Assembly: GCF_029222705.1 (NCBI RefSeq)
Contig: NZ_JARGZF010000002.1
Coordinates: 1,054,001 to 1,118,000 of the forward strand
Source of the DNA: Knoellia sp. p5-6-4
Lineage (GTDB): Bacteria; Actinomycetota; Actinomycetes; Actinomycetales; Dermatophilaceae
Direction: 5' to 3'
Length of the DNA stretch: 64,000 nucleotides
Shown piece by piece: positions 62,881 through 64,000 of this stretch (positions within the stretch are counted from its first letter, which is position 1; each line of letters starts with the position of its first letter). Both the position numbers and the translations under genes were made by a program. The notes below the pieces were generated by a model that had not been told where the DNA came from, did no database searches, and saw nothing but the letters and a program-made list of their open reading frames with translations.

Positions 62881-63147
62881 GTGCCCCCCCTGGGCCCCGC
62901 CGAGGGGACCGGCCGGCCCCTCCAACCCGCCCTGGTCGAGCGCTACCGCCTGGCTTGGGCGCTGGCCGACGTCGCCGGCTTCGTCGAGGTCCTGAGGCAC
63001 ACGCCCGAGGAGACGGCCGACACCGCCACGGCGTGGGAGGCGCTGGTCGGCACGCTCGAGGAGCTGGCCGCACGGCATACATCTCCCAACAGCGGGCGGA
63101 TCGTTGGGCACTTGGTGCCAACGCGGCCGGACCCCGAACCTCCCTAG
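62881..63147 (+). CDS. Small hypothetical protein, 88 residues
   Basis: A short frame that begins with GTG 7 bp after the carboxyltransferase stop. Residues 17-66 (ALVERYRLAWALADVAGFVE and following) look like a real helical domain. The last 20 residues run through a CGGCATAC copy and the operator of the next gene, and look non-coding in style. I recognise no family. It may be a true small partner of the preceding enzymes or a chance frame. Confidence 0.4.
   Translation: MPPLGPAEGTGRPLQPALVERYRLAWALADVAGFVEVLRHTPEETADTATAWEALVGTLEELAARHTSPNSGRIVGHLVPTRPDPEPP
63105..63121 (+). promoter_or_regulatory. TTGGCA-N5-TGCCAA operator before carbamate kinase
   Basis: TGGGCA-CTTGG-TGCCAA matches 11 of 12 arm bases and is flanked by GT and C as in the hyuA site. 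TAGGCT (63145-63150) begins 23 bp after it and is a good -10. The kinase starts 27 bp further on. Confidence 0.6.
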
Positions 63148-63176
63148 GCTCGCGCCCTAGACCAATGGAGGTGGGC

Positions 63177-64000
63177 ATGAGGGTCCTCGTCGCGCTCGGC
63201 GGCAATGCCATGACCGGCCCGGACGGCAGCGCCGCCCCCAAGGAGCAGCGCCACGCCATCGCCCGGGCCATGGAGCACATCGCCGGGCTGGTCGAGGCGG
63301 GTCACGACGTCGTGCTGACCCACGGCAACGGGCCACAGGTCGGCAACCTGCTCGTGAAGAACGAGCTAGCTGCCAGTGTGGTGCCGCCCGTTCCCCTGGA
63401 CTGGTGCGGGGCGCAGACGCAGGGAACCATCGGCTTCACGATCCTCGACACCCTCGAGTGGTCGCTGGGCCAGCGCGGCGTCGACCGCCGCTGTGCCGCC
63501 CTCATCACCCGCACGCTCGTCGACGCCGACGACCCCGGCTTCACCCAGCCCACCAAGCCCATCGGCCGGTTCCTGCCACGCGAGCAGGCCCAGGTGCTCA
63601 TCGACCACGGGCAGACCTGGGAGGACCGCGGCGAGAAGGGCTGGCGCCGGGTCGTCGCCTCCCCCGAGCCCATCGAGGTGCTCGAGACCCACACGCTCCT
63701 CACGCTCATCGACTCCGGCTACGTCGTGGTGGCCGCCGGCGGCGGCGGGATCCCGGTGATCCGCACCGAGGAGGGCAAGGTCCGCGGCGTCGAGGCCGTC
63801 ATCGACAAGGACCTCACCGCCGCCGTGCTCGCCCGCTCGGTGCACGCGGACGTCCTCGTCATCGCCACCGACGTCGAGAACGCCGTCATCGGCTACGGCA
63901 CGCCCGACGCGCGCCCCCTCGGCCGGGTGAGCCTCGCCGAGATGGAGGAGTATGCCGCGCAGGGCCACTTCGCATCCGGCTCCATGGGCCCCAAGGTGGA
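63177..64000 (+). CDS. arcC: Carbamate kinase (cut by window edge)
   Basis: About 274 residues are present before the right edge, close to the full 310. MRVLVALGGNAMTG at the start, VVLTHGNGPQVGNLLVKNE near 43, VVAAGGGGIPVI near 185 and AVIDKDLTAAVLARSV near 205 are the amino-acid-kinase marks of carbamate kinase, and FASGSMGPKVE is the last stretch. It makes ATP and carbamate from carbamoyl phosphate and ADP. GGAGG lies 5 bases before the ATG; a second in-frame ATG is 12 bases upstream. It is the natural partner of the carbamoyltransferase subunits 28 kb away. Confidence 0.93.
   Translation, partial: MRVLVALGGNAMTGPDGSAAPKEQRHAIARAMEHIAGLVEAGHDVVLTHGNGPQVGNLLVKNELAASVVPPVPLDWCGAQTQGTIGFTILDTLEWSLGQRGVDRRCAALITRTLVDADDPGFTQPTKPIGRFLPREQAQVLIDHGQTWEDRGEKGWRRVVASPEPIEVLETHTLLTLIDSGYVVVAAGGGGIPVIRTEEGKVRGVEAVIDKDLTAAVLARSVHADVLVIATDVENAVIGYGTPDARPLGRVSLAEMEEYAAQGHFASGSMGPKV

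Noticed and set aside
63177-64000. Carbamate kinase as part of an arginine deiminase pathway.
   Set aside because: No arcA or arcB is visible in the window, while carbamoyltransferase subunits are, and its upstream operator matches the hyuA site. Genes beyond the right edge could still change this.

Overview
The window is GC-rich DNA (roughly 70% by eye) from an actinobacterium. The order and kind of its genes (sdhCDAB, a monomeric isocitrate dehydrogenase, a DeoR-galT-galK operon, folD followed by a DUF3017 gene, GTG/TTG starts, many ATGA/GTGA overlaps, leaderless-looking starts, an rrn operon whose spacer holds no tRNA) fit Micrococcales. An Intrasporangiaceae-like organism is my guess from general knowledge, not a proof; the 16S gene is present and would settle it.

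Left third (1-31.2 kb), mostly housekeeping: the start of a GDP-mannose pyrophosphorylase gene; succinate dehydrogenase sdhCDAB followed directly by a D-Ala-D-Ala carboxypeptidase; a 2'-5' RNA ligase-like gene and trpS; a galactose operon; an exonuclease III gene broken by one in-frame TGA; an S10 serine carboxypeptidase; a complete 16S-23S-5S operon on the minus strand; a decayed aquaporin Z remnant; monomeric isocitrate dehydrogenase; an Fe-S photolyase; a slipin; a short-chain dehydrogenase; a zinc alcohol dehydrogenase; a NUDIX-GNAT fusion; malate dehydrogenase; a TetR/VOC divergent pair; and folD with its DUF3017 partner.

Right half (31.2-64 kb): a large catabolic region that looks like one nitrogen-heterocycle programme. 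It holds a MobA/MocA-like nucleotidyltransferase, the three subunits related to E. coli oxamate carbamoyltransferase (DUF1116, FdrA, DUF2877), a PucR-family regulator, a uracil/xanthine permease, a three-subunit molybdenum hydroxylase of xanthine-dehydrogenase type with a CoxG protein, a carbon-nitrogen hydrolase, hydantoinase HyuA/HyuB, a BMP-type nucleoside ABC importer, a CaiB-type CoA-transferase with a fused carboxyltransferase, and, at the right edge, a truncated carbamate kinase. A palindrome TTGGCA-N5-TGCCAA lies upstream of hyuA, the Mo-hydroxylase operon and the carbamate kinase, with weaker versions before the permease and CoA-transferase genes. In three of these five it sits 22-23 bp upstream of a -10-like hexamer, which suggests PucR-type activation of a dispersed regulon. 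My reading, an inference: a heterocycle is imported, hydroxylated, ring-opened by HyuAB, deamidated or decarbamoylated, and the carbamoyl group is recovered as ATP through FdrA/DUF1116/DUF2877 and carbamate kinase. The canonical allantoin genes are not in the window, so the substrate is open.

Between 50.6 and 55.0 kb this region is interrupted by a cell-surface glycan module (DegT/WecE-type aminotransferase, NeuD-type acyltransferase, a WecF-like glycosyltransferase and a convergent Wzx-type flippase). By eye it is less GC-biased than its surroundings and looks acquired.

The octamer GTATGCCG/CGGCATAC recurs about ten times more often than base composition predicts. It also ends a perfect 44-bp palindrome between the isocitrate dehydrogenase and photolyase genes.
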